From contig NZ_WEGI01000014.1 in assembly GCF_009604425.1 (NCBI RefSeq), positions 186,001 through 250,000 on the forward strand: DNA of 64,000 nt, written 5' to 3'. Source of the DNA: Nocardia aurantia. GTDB lineage: Bacteria; Actinomycetota; Actinomycetes; Mycobacteriales; Mycobacteriaceae. Shown here piece after piece: positions 45,413 to 52,459 of this stretch (position 1 is the first letter of the stretch; each line of letters begins with the position of its first letter). A program made the position numbers and the translations under genes. A model generated the notes under the pieces. The model saw only the letters and a program-made list of their open reading frames with translations. It was not told the DNA's origin and searched no databases.

Positions 45413-46122
45413 CGCGGGCCGTCCTGATCGGCGGCGGCCGCCAGACCGGCCACGGCGGCCGGGCCGACGGGGCCGTCGTTGGCGCCGGGACGCTCGTCCG
45501 GGAAGCCGGCCAGGATGCGTTCGGTCTCCCGGAAGGTGCACAGCGGGGCGCCGCTGCGGGACCCGGTCACCGGCCGGCCCGCGCGCAGCGCGTCGACGAG
45601 TTCCGTTGCGCTGTCCGGGGTCTGGTTGTCGAAGAACTCCCAGTTGACCATCACCACGGGTGCGGTGTCGCAGGCCGCGTTGCATTCGATGTGCTCGAGC
45701 GAGATCGCGCCGTCGTCGGTGGTCGCGCCGTGCCCGATGCCCAGATGTCGTTGCAGCGTCGCGTAGATCTCGTCGCCGCCGAGCACCGCGCACAGTGTGT
45801 TCGTGCACACGCCGACGTGGTAGGTGCCGGTCGGGGTGCGCCGGTACATGCTGTAGAAGGTGGCGACCGCGGTGACCTCCGCGTCCGTGAGCCCCAATCT
45901 CTCTGCGCAGAACCGGATTCCGGCGCCGGTGACACAGCCGTCCTCGGCCTGCACCAGATGCAGCAGCGGCAGCAGCGCCGAGCGCGGTTGCGGGTAGCAG
46001 TCGACGATCTGCTTCGCGTCCAGTTCGAGCCGGTCGCGGACCTCCTTCGGATACGGTGTCGTCCGGGGGGTCAACTCCACGAAGATCTCGGATTTCATCG
46101 ATTCGCTCCGCTCGGATGTCAT
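45409..46122 (-). CDS. nuoE: NADH-quinone oxidoreductase subunit E
   Basis: The protein has 237 residues from ATG 46122, which overlaps the nuoD stop as ATGA. ATG 46098 is a shorter alternative with GGAG upstream. The thioredoxin-like 2Fe-2S fold has its four ligands in VCTNTLC and ECNAACDTAP. The last 45 residues (rich in Gly, Ala and Pro) extend past the enteric family length, as in mycobacterial NuoE. It partners NuoF in NADH oxidation. Confidence 0.95.
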   Translation of the reverse strand: MTSERSESMKSEIFVELTPRTTPYPKEVRDRLELDAKQIVDCYPQPRSALLPLLHLVQAEDGCVTGAGIRFCAERLGLTDAEVTAVATFYSMYRRTPTGTYHVGVCTNTLCAVLGGDEIYATLQRHLGIGHGATTDDGAISLEHIECNAACDTAPVVMVNWEFFDNQTPDSATELVDALRAGRPVTGSRSGAPLCTFRETERILAGFPDERPGANDGPVGPAAVAGLAAAADQDGPR

Positions 46123-47456
46123 CGGTCGACACCGCCCATCACCGGGTCGATACTGGCCACGGCCGCGATCACGTCGGCGACCATGCCGCCCTCGCACATC
46201 GCCGCCACCGCTTGCAGATTCGTGAACGAGGGGTCGCGGTAGTGCACCCGGTACGGGCGGGTGCCGCCGTCGGACACCATGTGCACGCCCAGCTCGCCGC
46301 GCGGCGACTCCACCGCCGCGTACACCTGGCCCGCCGGCACCCGCATCCCCTCGGTGACCAGCTTGAAATGATGGATCAGCGCCTCCATCGAGGTGCCCAT
46401 GATGCGCCCGATGTGCGCGGGGGAGTTGCCGAGGCCGTCCGGGCCCAGTCGCAGATCGGCGGGCCAGCCGATCTTCTTGTCGTCCACCATGATCGGGCCC
46501 GGCCGCAGCTTGTCCAGGCACTGTTCGACGATGCGCAGCGACTGCTTCATCTCCTCCACCCGGATCCAGTAGCGGCCGTAGCAGTCGCATCCGGTGTCGG
46601 TGATCACGTCGAACTCGTAATCCTGGTACCCGCAATAGGGCTGGGACTTGCGCAGATCGTGCGGCAGACCCGTGGACCGCAGCACCGGCCCGGTGATGCC
46701 CAGCGCGATGCAGCCGGTCAGGTCGAGGTAGCCGACGCCACGGGTGCGGGCCTTGAAGATCGGATTCTCGTTGAGCAGCAGCTCCAGATCGTGCAGCCGT
46801 TTCGGCATGAGCTGCAACAGATCCCGGATCTCGGTGACCGCGTTGTCGGGCAGATCCTGGGCGATGCCGCCGGGCCGGATGAAGGCGTGGTTCATCCGCA
46901 GGCCGGTGATGGTCTCGAAGACGTCGAGTATCAGTTCCCGTTCCCGGAAGCCGAACAGCATGGGCGTCAGCGCGCCGAGCTCCATGCCGCCGGTGGCCAG
47001 CGCCACCAGATGGGAGGAGATGCGGTTCAATTCCATCAGCAGCACGCGGATCACGGTGGCGCGCTCGGGAATCGCGTCGGTGATGTCGAGCAGCCGCTCC
47101 ACCGCGAGGCAGTACGCCGTCTCGTTGAAGAACGGGGACAGGTAGTCCATCCGGGTCACGAAGGTGACACCCTGCACCCAGTTGCGGAATTCGAGATTCT
47201 TCTCGATGCCGGTGTGCAGATAGCCGATACCGCACCGGGCCTCGGTGACGGTCTCGCCCTCGATCTCCAGGATCAACCGCAGCACCCCGTGGGTCGACGG
47301 ATGCTGCGGGCCCATGTTGACGACGATGCGTTCCTCGGCGACCCCGTCGAGGGACTGCCGCACGTCGTCCCAGTCCTGGCCGACGACGGTCACGGTGCGC
47401 TCCGGCGTCGCCGGCGCGGGGGCGCCCTCGGCGCCCCGGGTATCGATGTCGCTCAT
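46119..47456 (-). CDS. nuoD: NADH-quinone oxidoreductase subunit D
   Basis: The protein has 445 residues. The 49-kDa subunit core is clear: NMGPQHPSTHGVLRLILEIEGE (quinone-site His-rich loop), GYLHTGIEKNLE, MDYLSPFFNETAY, RMNHAFIRPGG, and ESPRGELGVHMVSDGGTRPYR. It forms the quinone chamber with NuoB and NuoH. The ATG shares one base with the nuoC stop (TGATG). Confidence 0.96.
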   Translation of the reverse strand: MSDIDTRGAEGAPAPATPERTVTVVGQDWDDVRQSLDGVAEERIVVNMGPQHPSTHGVLRLILEIEGETVTEARCGIGYLHTGIEKNLEFRNWVQGVTFVTRMDYLSPFFNETAYCLAVERLLDITDAIPERATVIRVLLMELNRISSHLVALATGGMELGALTPMLFGFRERELILDVFETITGLRMNHAFIRPGGIAQDLPDNAVTEIRDLLQLMPKRLHDLELLLNENPIFKARTRGVGYLDLTGCIALGITGPVLRSTGLPHDLRKSQPYCGYQDYEFDVITDTGCDCYGRYWIRVEEMKQSLRIVEQCLDKLRPGPIMVDDKKIGWPADLRLGPDGLGNSPAHIGRIMGTSMEALIHHFKLVTEGMRVPAGQVYAAVESPRGELGVHMVSDGGTRPYRVHYRDPSFTNLQAVAAMCEGGMVADVIAAVASIDPVMGGVDR

Positions 47457-48220
47457 CAGCTGTACGCCCTCCGCTGGTCGGGCGGCGGGATGCGCGCGCC
47501 CTTGTACTCGACCGGGATCCCGCCGAGCGGATAGTCCTTGCGCTGGGGATGGCCTCGCCAGTCGTCGGGCATCGTGATCCGGGTCAGCGAGGGGTGGCCG
47601 TCGAACAGGATGCCGAAGAAGTCGTAGGTCTCCCGCTCGTGCCAGTCGTTCGTCGGATACACCGAATACAGCGAGGGGATCCGGGGATCGGCGTCCGGCG
47701 CCGACACCTCGAGCCGGACCCGCCGATTGTGGGTGACCGACAGCAGGTGGTACACGGCGTGCAGTTCGCGGCCGGTCTCCTCCGGATAGTGCGCGCCGCT
47801 GACGCCGAGGCACAGCTCGAATCGCAGCGCCTCGTCGTCGCGCAGCGCCTGCGCGACGACCGGCAGCCGCTCCCGCCGCACGTGCAGCGTCAGCTCGTCG
47901 CGGAACACCACGACCTTCTCGATAGAGAGCGCGAAAACCTTGTCGGACAACGACTTCCGCAGCAGATCGACGAGCTCGTCGAAGTATCCGCCGTACGGTG
48001 GCTCGGTGCCGCCGGGCAGGCCGACCGAGCGGACCAGCCGGCCGTACCCGGAGGTGTCGCCGCTGCCGCTGACGCCGAACATGCCGTGCCGCAGCCCGAT
48101 CACCTCCTCGCCGGAGCCGGCGGTCGGGGCGGCGGCCGCGTTCGCGTCGGGGGCCGGATCCGGCGCCGCGGCCGCGCCGGTATCGGATCCGCCGGTCTGG
48201 CCGGGAGTGTCGAACGTCAT
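47456..48220 (-). CDS. nuoC: NADH-quinone oxidoreductase subunit C
   Basis: The protein has 254 residues. The 30-kDa subunit core lies at about 75-230, with LSVTHNRRVRLEVSAPD, SLYSVYPTNDWHERETYDFFGILFDGHP and LTRITMPDDWRGHPQRKDYPLGG (the family signature). A variable Ala/Pro/Gly-rich N-terminal extension of about 40 residues precedes it. The ATG overlaps the nuoB stop as ATGA. Confidence 0.96.
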   Translation of the reverse strand: MTFDTPGQTGGSDTGAAAAPDPAPDANAAAAPTAGSGEEVIGLRHGMFGVSGSGDTSGYGRLVRSVGLPGGTEPPYGGYFDELVDLLRKSLSDKVFALSIEKVVVFRDELTLHVRRERLPVVAQALRDDEALRFELCLGVSGAHYPEETGRELHAVYHLLSVTHNRRVRLEVSAPDADPRIPSLYSVYPTNDWHERETYDFFGILFDGHPSLTRITMPDDWRGHPQRKDYPLGGIPVEYKGARIPPPDQRRAYS

Positions 48221-48780
48221 CGCAGCAGACCTCCCATCCGGATGGTCGGCGTGGAGGCGAGCGCGGCCTCCTCGGCGGCCCGGACGGCCTCCGCGCGATC
48301 GACGCCGAGCGGCATCTGCTGAATCTTCTCGTGCAGCTTCAGGATCGCGTGCAGCAGCATCTCCGGCCGCGGCGGGCAGCCGGGCAGATAGATGTCGACC
48401 GGCACCACGTGGTCGACGCCCTGCACGATCGCGTAGTTGTTGAACATGCCGCCCGAGGAGGCGCAGACCCCCATGGCCAGAACCCATTTGGGCTCGGTCA
48501 TCTGGTCGTACACCTGGCGCAGCACCGGCGCCATCTTCTGGCTCACCCGGCCCGCGACGATCATCAGATCGGCCTGCCGCGGCGAGGCGCGGAACGCCTC
48601 CATCCCGAATCTGGCCAGGTCGTACCGCCCGGCCCCGGTGGCCATCATCTCGATCGCACAGCACGCCAGCCCGAACGTCGCGGGCCACAGCGAGCCCTTG
48701 CGCAGATAACCGGCGAACTGTTCGACCGTGCTCAGTAGGAAACCGCTGGGCAGTTTCTCCTCGAGACCCATGCCGAACAC
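48217..48780 (-). CDS. nuoB: NADH-quinone oxidoreductase subunit B
   Basis: The protein has 187 residues from GTG 48780, with AGGA five bases upstream. An ATG at 48771 gives the common MGLEEKLPSGF start but has a worse ribosome site. The N2 4Fe-4S ligands are in LACCAIEMM, MGVCASSGG and LPGCPPRPE. N2 hands electrons to quinone at the NuoD interface. Confidence 0.96.
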   Translation of the reverse strand: MFGMGLEEKLPSGFLLSTVEQFAGYLRKGSLWPATFGLACCAIEMMATGAGRYDLARFGMEAFRASPRQADLMIVAGRVSQKMAPVLRQVYDQMTEPKWVLAMGVCASSGGMFNNYAIVQGVDHVVPVDIYLPGCPPRPEMLLHAILKLHEKIQQMPLGVDRAEAVRAAEEAALASTPTIRMGGLLR

Positions 48781-48796
48781 CCACTTCCTGTAGTGA

Positions 48797-49177
48797 TCAG
48801 TCCCAGCTCAGTCCGCCGCGCCGCCATTCGTAGGCGTACGCCACCGAGACGTTGAAGAAGAACAGCGCCATCGCGGCGAGACCGAACACACCGAGCGCGT
48901 CGAGGTGTACCGCCCACGGGTACAGGAACACGATCTCGATGTCGAAGATGATGAAGAGCATCGCGGTGAGGTAGTACTTCACCGGAAAGCGTTGTCCCGC
49001 AGCATTTCCCGGGCCGCCTCCGATGGCATGCGGGGTCGGCTCGATCCCGCATTCGTAGGCCTCGAGTTTGGCCCGGTTGTAGCGCTTGGGGCCGACGACG
49101 GTGGCGAGAACGAGGGATATCAGCCCGAAAGCGGCGGCGACCGCGCCGAGCACGAGTGTGGGCACCTCGGTATTCAC
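48797..49177 (-). CDS. nuoA: NADH-quinone oxidoreductase subunit A
   Basis: The protein has 126 residues from GTG 49177, which follows GAGAGG at a distance of about ten bases. It has three membrane helices and the conserved YECGIEP segment and FDIEIVFLYPWAV helix of NuoA. It is the first gene of the nuo operon. The 343 bases upstream carry no gene and hold a near-perfect 20-base palindrome 57 bases before the start. Confidence 0.96.
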   Translation of the reverse strand: MNTEVPTLVLGAVAAAFGLISLVLATVVGPKRYNRAKLEAYECGIEPTPHAIGGGPGNAAGQRFPVKYYLTAMLFIIFDIEIVFLYPWAVHLDALGVFGLAAMALFFFNVSVAYAYEWRRGGLSWD

Positions 49178-49233
49178 AACTGCACTACCTCTCTCCCTTG
49201 ACAGCGGTCTGACAGCAGCAGCTGCCGAGACGC

Positions 49234-49253
49234 GGCTGACGACGTCGTCTGCC
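49234..49253. promoter_or_regulatory. 20-bp palindrome upstream of nuoA
   Basis: GGC-N-GACGACGTCGTC-N-GCC is symmetric at 18 of 20 positions. The inner 12 bases (49238-49249) form a perfect palindrome. It is centred about 66 bases before the nuoA start codon, a normal operator position. No regulator can be named. Confidence 0.5.
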
Positions 49254-49484
49254 GGGTCAATCGCGCCTCGAGGCGTGCTCAGCGGGGGCGCGGGGGATTC
49301 ATATCGCCGGGTGCACTCGTGTGAGCTACGGCACAGCCTACAACTGATCGTTATGGATGCCCGTGCTTTCGCCCCGGCATTTGATCGAAAACCGGACAGT
49401 CACTTATGACCGAAACGGCGCAATCGACGCGACCGGACAACCGCACCCGCACGACGGATCGACGGGTGCCGGCGACGGCGGAGA

Positions 49485-49503
49485 ACCGCCGGTTTCCGGC
49501 GGT
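49485..49503. terminator. Hairpin downstream of the response-regulator-like gene
   Basis: ACCGCCGG and CCGGCGGT form an 8-base-pair stem around TTT, 18 bases past the stop at 49521. It may limit transcription into the nuo operon. No T-tract is present. Confidence 0.45.
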
Positions 49504-49520
49504 GCGGGGAAGGGGCCGCG

Positions 49521-49931
49521 CTAGGCGGCGGAGCGCGAGTGCAGGGCGGTCGCGGCGGCCTCGGCCAGCCGGAACGGATCGATCGGATGCGCGGCCACGG
49601 CCTCGGCCCGGGACCAGTTCGCGAGCCAGGCGTCGTCGGGCCGGGCGGTGAGCACCACGATCGGCGGGCAGGCGGCGATCTCGTCCTTCAACTGCTTGGC
49701 CAGCCCGAGCCCGCCGGTGGGAGCGGCCTCGCCGTCCAGCACGACCAGGTCGATACCACCCGCGTCGAGTTGCTGCAGGACCACCGCCGCGGTGGCCACC
49801 TCCAGATAGTCGAACGGCGGTAGATCCGCCCGCGGCCGCCGGCCCAGGGCGGTAGTCACCTGGCGGCGCGTATCGGCGTCGCTCGAATACACCAGCACCC
49901 GCACCGCGGCGGAACGGTTCGCATCGGCCAT
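49521..49931 (-). CDS. Atypical response-regulator (REC-like) protein upstream of nuo
   Basis: The protein has 136 residues from ATG 49931. The receiver fold is clear: the acidic pair in YSSDADTR, the phospho-acceptor position in LVVLDGEA and Thr in VVLTAR. The conserved Lys of the KPxxP loop is replaced (AHPIDP), so normal phosphorylation control is doubtful. There is no output domain. An orphan receiver of this kind (Rv3143 type) lies beside nuo in mycobacteria and this looks like its relative. A role in complex I expression or assembly is inference from that position. Confidence 0.82.
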   Translation of the reverse strand: MADANRSAAVRVLVYSSDADTRRQVTTALGRRPRADLPPFDYLEVATAAVVLQQLDAGGIDLVVLDGEAAPTGGLGLAKQLKDEIAACPPIVVLTARPDDAWLANWSRAEAVAAHPIDPFRLAEAAATALHSRSAA

Positions 49932-50077
49932 CTTCCGGATGCTACAAGGTGCTTGATTGCTTCGTGTTCGATTGCCTCGGCTCCGCCGCAAACCTGCGAG
50001 TAGTCGGCCCTGGTCAGCGGGGATGGGACGCGGGATATTGATAGATACGCGAGGCGCGACTAGGAAGGGCGGCCGCT

Positions 50078-50506
50078 ATGCGTATCTCGGAGATTCTGCG
50101 TCGGAAGGGCGCGGAGGTTGTGACGATCGTACCGGAGGCGACGGTACGGGAATTGCTCGGCGTGCTGGCCGAGCGCAATGTCGGGGCGGTGGTGGTGTCG
50201 CGAGGCGGCGGCACGGTGGACGGCATCGTGTCCGAGCGGGACATCGTGCGGCGCCTGCACACCGTGGGTGCGGAACTGCTGGACCGGCCGGTGGCCGACA
50301 TCATGACCGCGGTGGTCCACACCTGCTCGCCGGAGGATCGGGTGGAGAGTCTGCGTTCGACGATGACCGAACATCGGGTCCGGCATCTGCCGGTGCTGCG
50401 GGACGGCCGGCTGGCCGGCATCGTCAGCATCGGCGACGTGGTCAAGAGCGCCATCTCGGAGCTGCAGACCGAGCGGGAACAGCTGGTGCACTATCTGCAG
50501 CAGTGA
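50078..50506 (+). CDS. Protein with tandem CBS domains
   Basis: The protein has 142 residues, almost entirely two CBS motifs: MRISEILRRKGAEVVTIVPEATVRELLGVLAERNVGAVVVSRGGGTVDGIVSERDIVRRL (first) and VADIMTAVVHTCSPEDRVESLRSTMTEHRVRHLPVLRDGRLAGIVSIGDVVKSAI (second). Such Bateman modules bind adenosine nucleotides. The gene starts about 150 bases from the divergent response-regulator-like gene. An inverted repeat hairpin 117 bases past its stop is the likely terminator. Confidence 0.92.
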   Translation: MRISEILRRKGAEVVTIVPEATVRELLGVLAERNVGAVVVSRGGGTVDGIVSERDIVRRLHTVGAELLDRPVADIMTAVVHTCSPEDRVESLRSTMTEHRVRHLPVLRDGRLAGIVSIGDVVKSAISELQTEREQLVHYLQQ

Positions 50507-50902
50507 TCCAGCGAATTCATCAGCTCGTAACACCGATCGATGAATAGAATGTCTGCCGCGGGCGCATTATTTCGATTGGACGGATCGTTCGATTCGAAGG
50601 CTCGCGGTGGACAACACCGCAGATCGGGTGGGGTCCGGGATGTGCATTGTCCCTCGGACCCCACCGCCCGATTCTCCTTGTCACGGCGGATTCGGACCTT
50701 CGCCCATTTCACATTCGCTGTTTTTCCGGTGGCCCGCCGGAAACGGTGACCACCACGGAAAAAATTCCGGGCACACGATTTTTCGCGAGGGGTTTCGCCG
50801 ACCGGAGCCGGTGCACGGCACCCCCGTCGCGGGGATGTCGAGGCGCGCCGATAGGGTGCGTGGCGCAGCGTGCCGCCGACCCCGCGACCACAGAGGACCT
50901 CC
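50507..50902. other. Gene-free stretch between the CBS and lipoprotein genes
   Basis: These 396 bases hold one strong hairpin (50623-50672) and no open frame with a ribosome site. AT-richer segments near 50555-50580 and 50700-50790 could include the promoter of the lipoprotein gene, but no clear boxes stand out. Confidence 0.6.
50623..50672. terminator. Long hairpin after the CBS gene
   Basis: ATCGGG-TGGGGTCCG and its complement CGGACCCCA-CCG-CCCGAT pair with a small bulge around a loop of about ten bases. The stem is about 18 base pairs and GC-rich, followed by TCTCCTTGTC. It is best explained as a terminator for the CBS transcript. Confidence 0.6.
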
Positions 50903-51424
50903 ATGCGCCGCCCCGCCGTGACCGTACCCGTATCGGTCGTCTTCGCGTCCGTTCTCGTTGCCGGCTGCGGTGATTCGGGTGGAGGCAGCACCGGAGCCGG
51001 CGCGGGTGCGCCCGTCGCCTCACATGTGACGGTCGCCGCGAGTTCGCCGGCGGCGGCGCCGCGAGCGGCGGCGCCCGCGTCGAGTTCGGTTGCGGCCGCG
51101 CCGGATTCGACCACCGGCGAGGCGGCCACGAGCAGCGCCGCGGCCGCGCCCACCGCCGGCAACGCGGCCGCGCGCTGTAGCAGTCGGGGCTGGCCGCAAC
51201 CGATTCCGGACTTCCGTGGCGCGCCGCTGGCCACCACGGTCGTCGGCAGCGGGTTGTGTTACGACGTCACCGGAGTCGTGACCGCGGACGGGCACGACGT
51301 GATGCACGATCCGGCGAGTTTCACTGTCCCGTGGACGATTACGGGACAGGCACCGGATCCCGGTACCACGGTCTCGGCGAACACCCCGGTGACGCTCACC
51401 GTGGCACAGGCGCCACGGAACTAG
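50903..51424 (+). CDS. Small Ala/Ser-rich lipoprotein with a PASTA-like C-terminus
   Basis: The protein has 173 residues from ATG 50903, with GAGGACCTCC upstream. A signal peptide ends in LVAGC (Cys about residue 22). Residues about 30-90 are low-complexity Ala, Ser and Thr, likely a linker across the envelope. The last part (about 95-173) has two cysteines (CSSRGW, GLCYDV) and ends ITGQAPDPGTTVSANTPVTLTV, the pattern of a PASTA-type repeat strand. PASTA domains in other proteins bind peptidoglycan or muropeptides. That role here is only suggested by resemblance. Confidence 0.75.
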   Translation: MRRPAVTVPVSVVFASVLVAGCGDSGGGSTGAGAGAPVASHVTVAASSPAAAPRAAAPASSSVAAAPDSTTGEAATSSAAAAPTAGNAAARCSSRGWPQPIPDFRGAPLATTVVGSGLCYDVTGVVTADGHDVMHDPASFTVPWTITGQAPDPGTTVSANTPVTLTVAQAPRN

Positions 51425-51464
51425 GCACCCCGGGGATCCGTTGTGCCGCTTGATTGTCGGTTCG

Positions 51465-51623
51465 TCAGCCGGCCGCGGGTGGGACGGTCTGCTCGGCGGG
51501 GGTCTGCATGACCTGCTGCCACCAGGCGGTCAGCGGACTGGGATCGGGCCAGACGACAGTGTCGGCGAGCGAATCTTCGCTCTCCCTCGGTGTCACCGGC
51601 GTGGTCTGCGGGCGGGAAATCAT
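51465..51623 (-). CDS. Possible 52-residue small protein with strong ribosome site
   Basis: The frame encodes 52 residues from ATG 51623, with GGAGGAG seven bases upstream. A GTG at 51626 is a near alternative. It starts MISRPQTTPVTPRESEDSLA, contains VVWPDPSPLTAWWQQVM (three Trp) and ends PPAAG. There is no signal peptide, membrane segment or recognised domain. An AT-richer stretch upstream (51624-51999) could be its promoter region, and an 18-base palindrome lies 76 bases before the start. It could be a small regulatory or precursor peptide, but no modifying enzyme gene lies nearby. Confidence 0.5.
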   Translation of the reverse strand: MISRPQTTPVTPRESEDSLADTVVWPDPSPLTAWWQQVMQTPAEQTVPPAAG

Positions 51624-51999
51624 CACGAATCTCCTCCGGAATCCGTGTGGACCCCGAAACCCGCAGCGATCATACGTGTTCCGGGGCTGGTGCCTCCGGC
51701 TCACAACGCTGTGAGCGATCCAGATCTTGTCGGTAGAATTCCGACCTGTATACCAGCAACCGTAATTCCGAGCAAGGATCGTTGATATGACGGCGATTCT
51801 TTCGATGCGAACACCGATCGGGCCGACAGTTTGCTGATTCCCGTGATCACCTTTGTGCGCTCGACTGCGTCGAGTTGCCGAGGGCTATGGCACTGGACTG
51901 TGTTCCCGCGCAAAAGTTCCGGTAAACATCCGAAAAATATGAATACCGACCGGCAAGTCGGAGAGTTCGGCGCAAAAGTGCCGCCGTGGCGCCAAAAAG
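51624..51999. other. AT-richer gene-free stretch
   Basis: These 376 bases are visibly less GC-rich than the rest of the window. They contain the palindrome at 51699-51716 and another repeat, GTCGG-N7-CCGAC, near 51727-51743. Frames on either strand have no ribosome site and poor codon patterns. It is probably the promoter region of the small frame at 51465-51623. Confidence 0.6.
51699..51716. promoter_or_regulatory. 18-bp palindrome upstream of the small frame
   Basis: GCTCACA and TGTGAGC flank ACGC, with perfect 7/7 arms, 76 bases before ATG 51623. It is not a CRP site, whose order is TGTGA-N6-TCACA. Confidence 0.5.
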
Positions 52000-52446
52000 T
52001 CAGTCATCGAGGAGCCCGACGAGTTTCGTGAGCCCCGCGAGGAGGGTGCGGCGCTCGGCCGGGTCTAGTTGTTCGAGCGCGGCGGCGAAGCGCTGGATGC
52101 GCGCGGAGGTGAGGCCGTTGACCAGCGCGCTGGCCCGTTCGGTGACCGTGAGCAACTGGGCCCGGCCGTCACCGGGGTCCGCGCTGCGCACGACGTAACC
52201 GTGCTTCTCCAGTCCCGACACGATCCGCGACATGGTCGGCGCGGTGACGTGTTCGACGGCGGCGAGATCGCTGAGCCGCATGGGGCCCGACCGCACCAGC
52301 GTGCCCAGTGCGGCGGCGGACCCCTGGCTCAGCGATCCCAGATCCCCGGAGCGGCGCAGCACCCGGGTGACGCGCCCGATGGCGAGGTACAGATCGGCTG
52401 CCTCGGCCAATTCCTCGGTGCTGCGCGAGCGCTCCTGCTGGATCAT
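52000..52446 (-). CDS. MarR family transcriptional regulator
   Basis: The protein has 148 residues from ATG 52446, with GGAG nine bases upstream. It has a winged helix (about 45-115) with LGTLVRSGPMRLSDLAAVEHVTAPTMSRIVSGLEKHGYVVRSADPGDGRAQLLTVTERASALV. It lies 13 bases downstream of the DHA2 transporter and in the same direction, so one transcript is likely. It probably represses that pump through the TAGTT-N10-AACTA site at 54378-54397. Confidence 0.93.
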   Translation of the reverse strand: MIQQERSRSTEELAEAADLYLAIGRVTRVLRRSGDLGSLSQGSAAALGTLVRSGPMRLSDLAAVEHVTAPTMSRIVSGLEKHGYVVRSADPGDGRAQLLTVTERASALVNGLTSARIQRFAAALEQLDPAERRTLLAGLTKLVGLLDD

Positions 52447-52459
52447 CGGTGGGCTGCTC

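Larger units (their letters stand above)
49178..49520. other. Gene-free nuo promoter region
   Basis: These 343 bases separate nuoA from the response-regulator-like gene. They contain the operator-like palindrome at 49234-49253 and a hairpin at 49485-49503. On the minus strand TTGACC at 49260-49255 is a possible -35 box, but no good -10 follows, so I do not assign a promoter. Open frames on either strand lack a ribosome site and look like chance. Confidence 0.6.

Noticed and set aside
49406..49651. Plus-strand Arg/Pro-rich frame upstream of nuo
   Set aside because: It has no ribosome site and its second half is antisense to the receiver gene.
51465..51623. Lasso or lanthipeptide precursor
   Set aside because: No modifying enzyme, protease or dedicated exporter gene lies nearby, and the sequence lacks a typical leader-core layout.
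51701..52031. Two short frames in the AT-richer stretch (51701-51913 minus, 51831-52031 plus)
   Set aside because: Neither has a ribosome site, codon bias or recognisable pattern.
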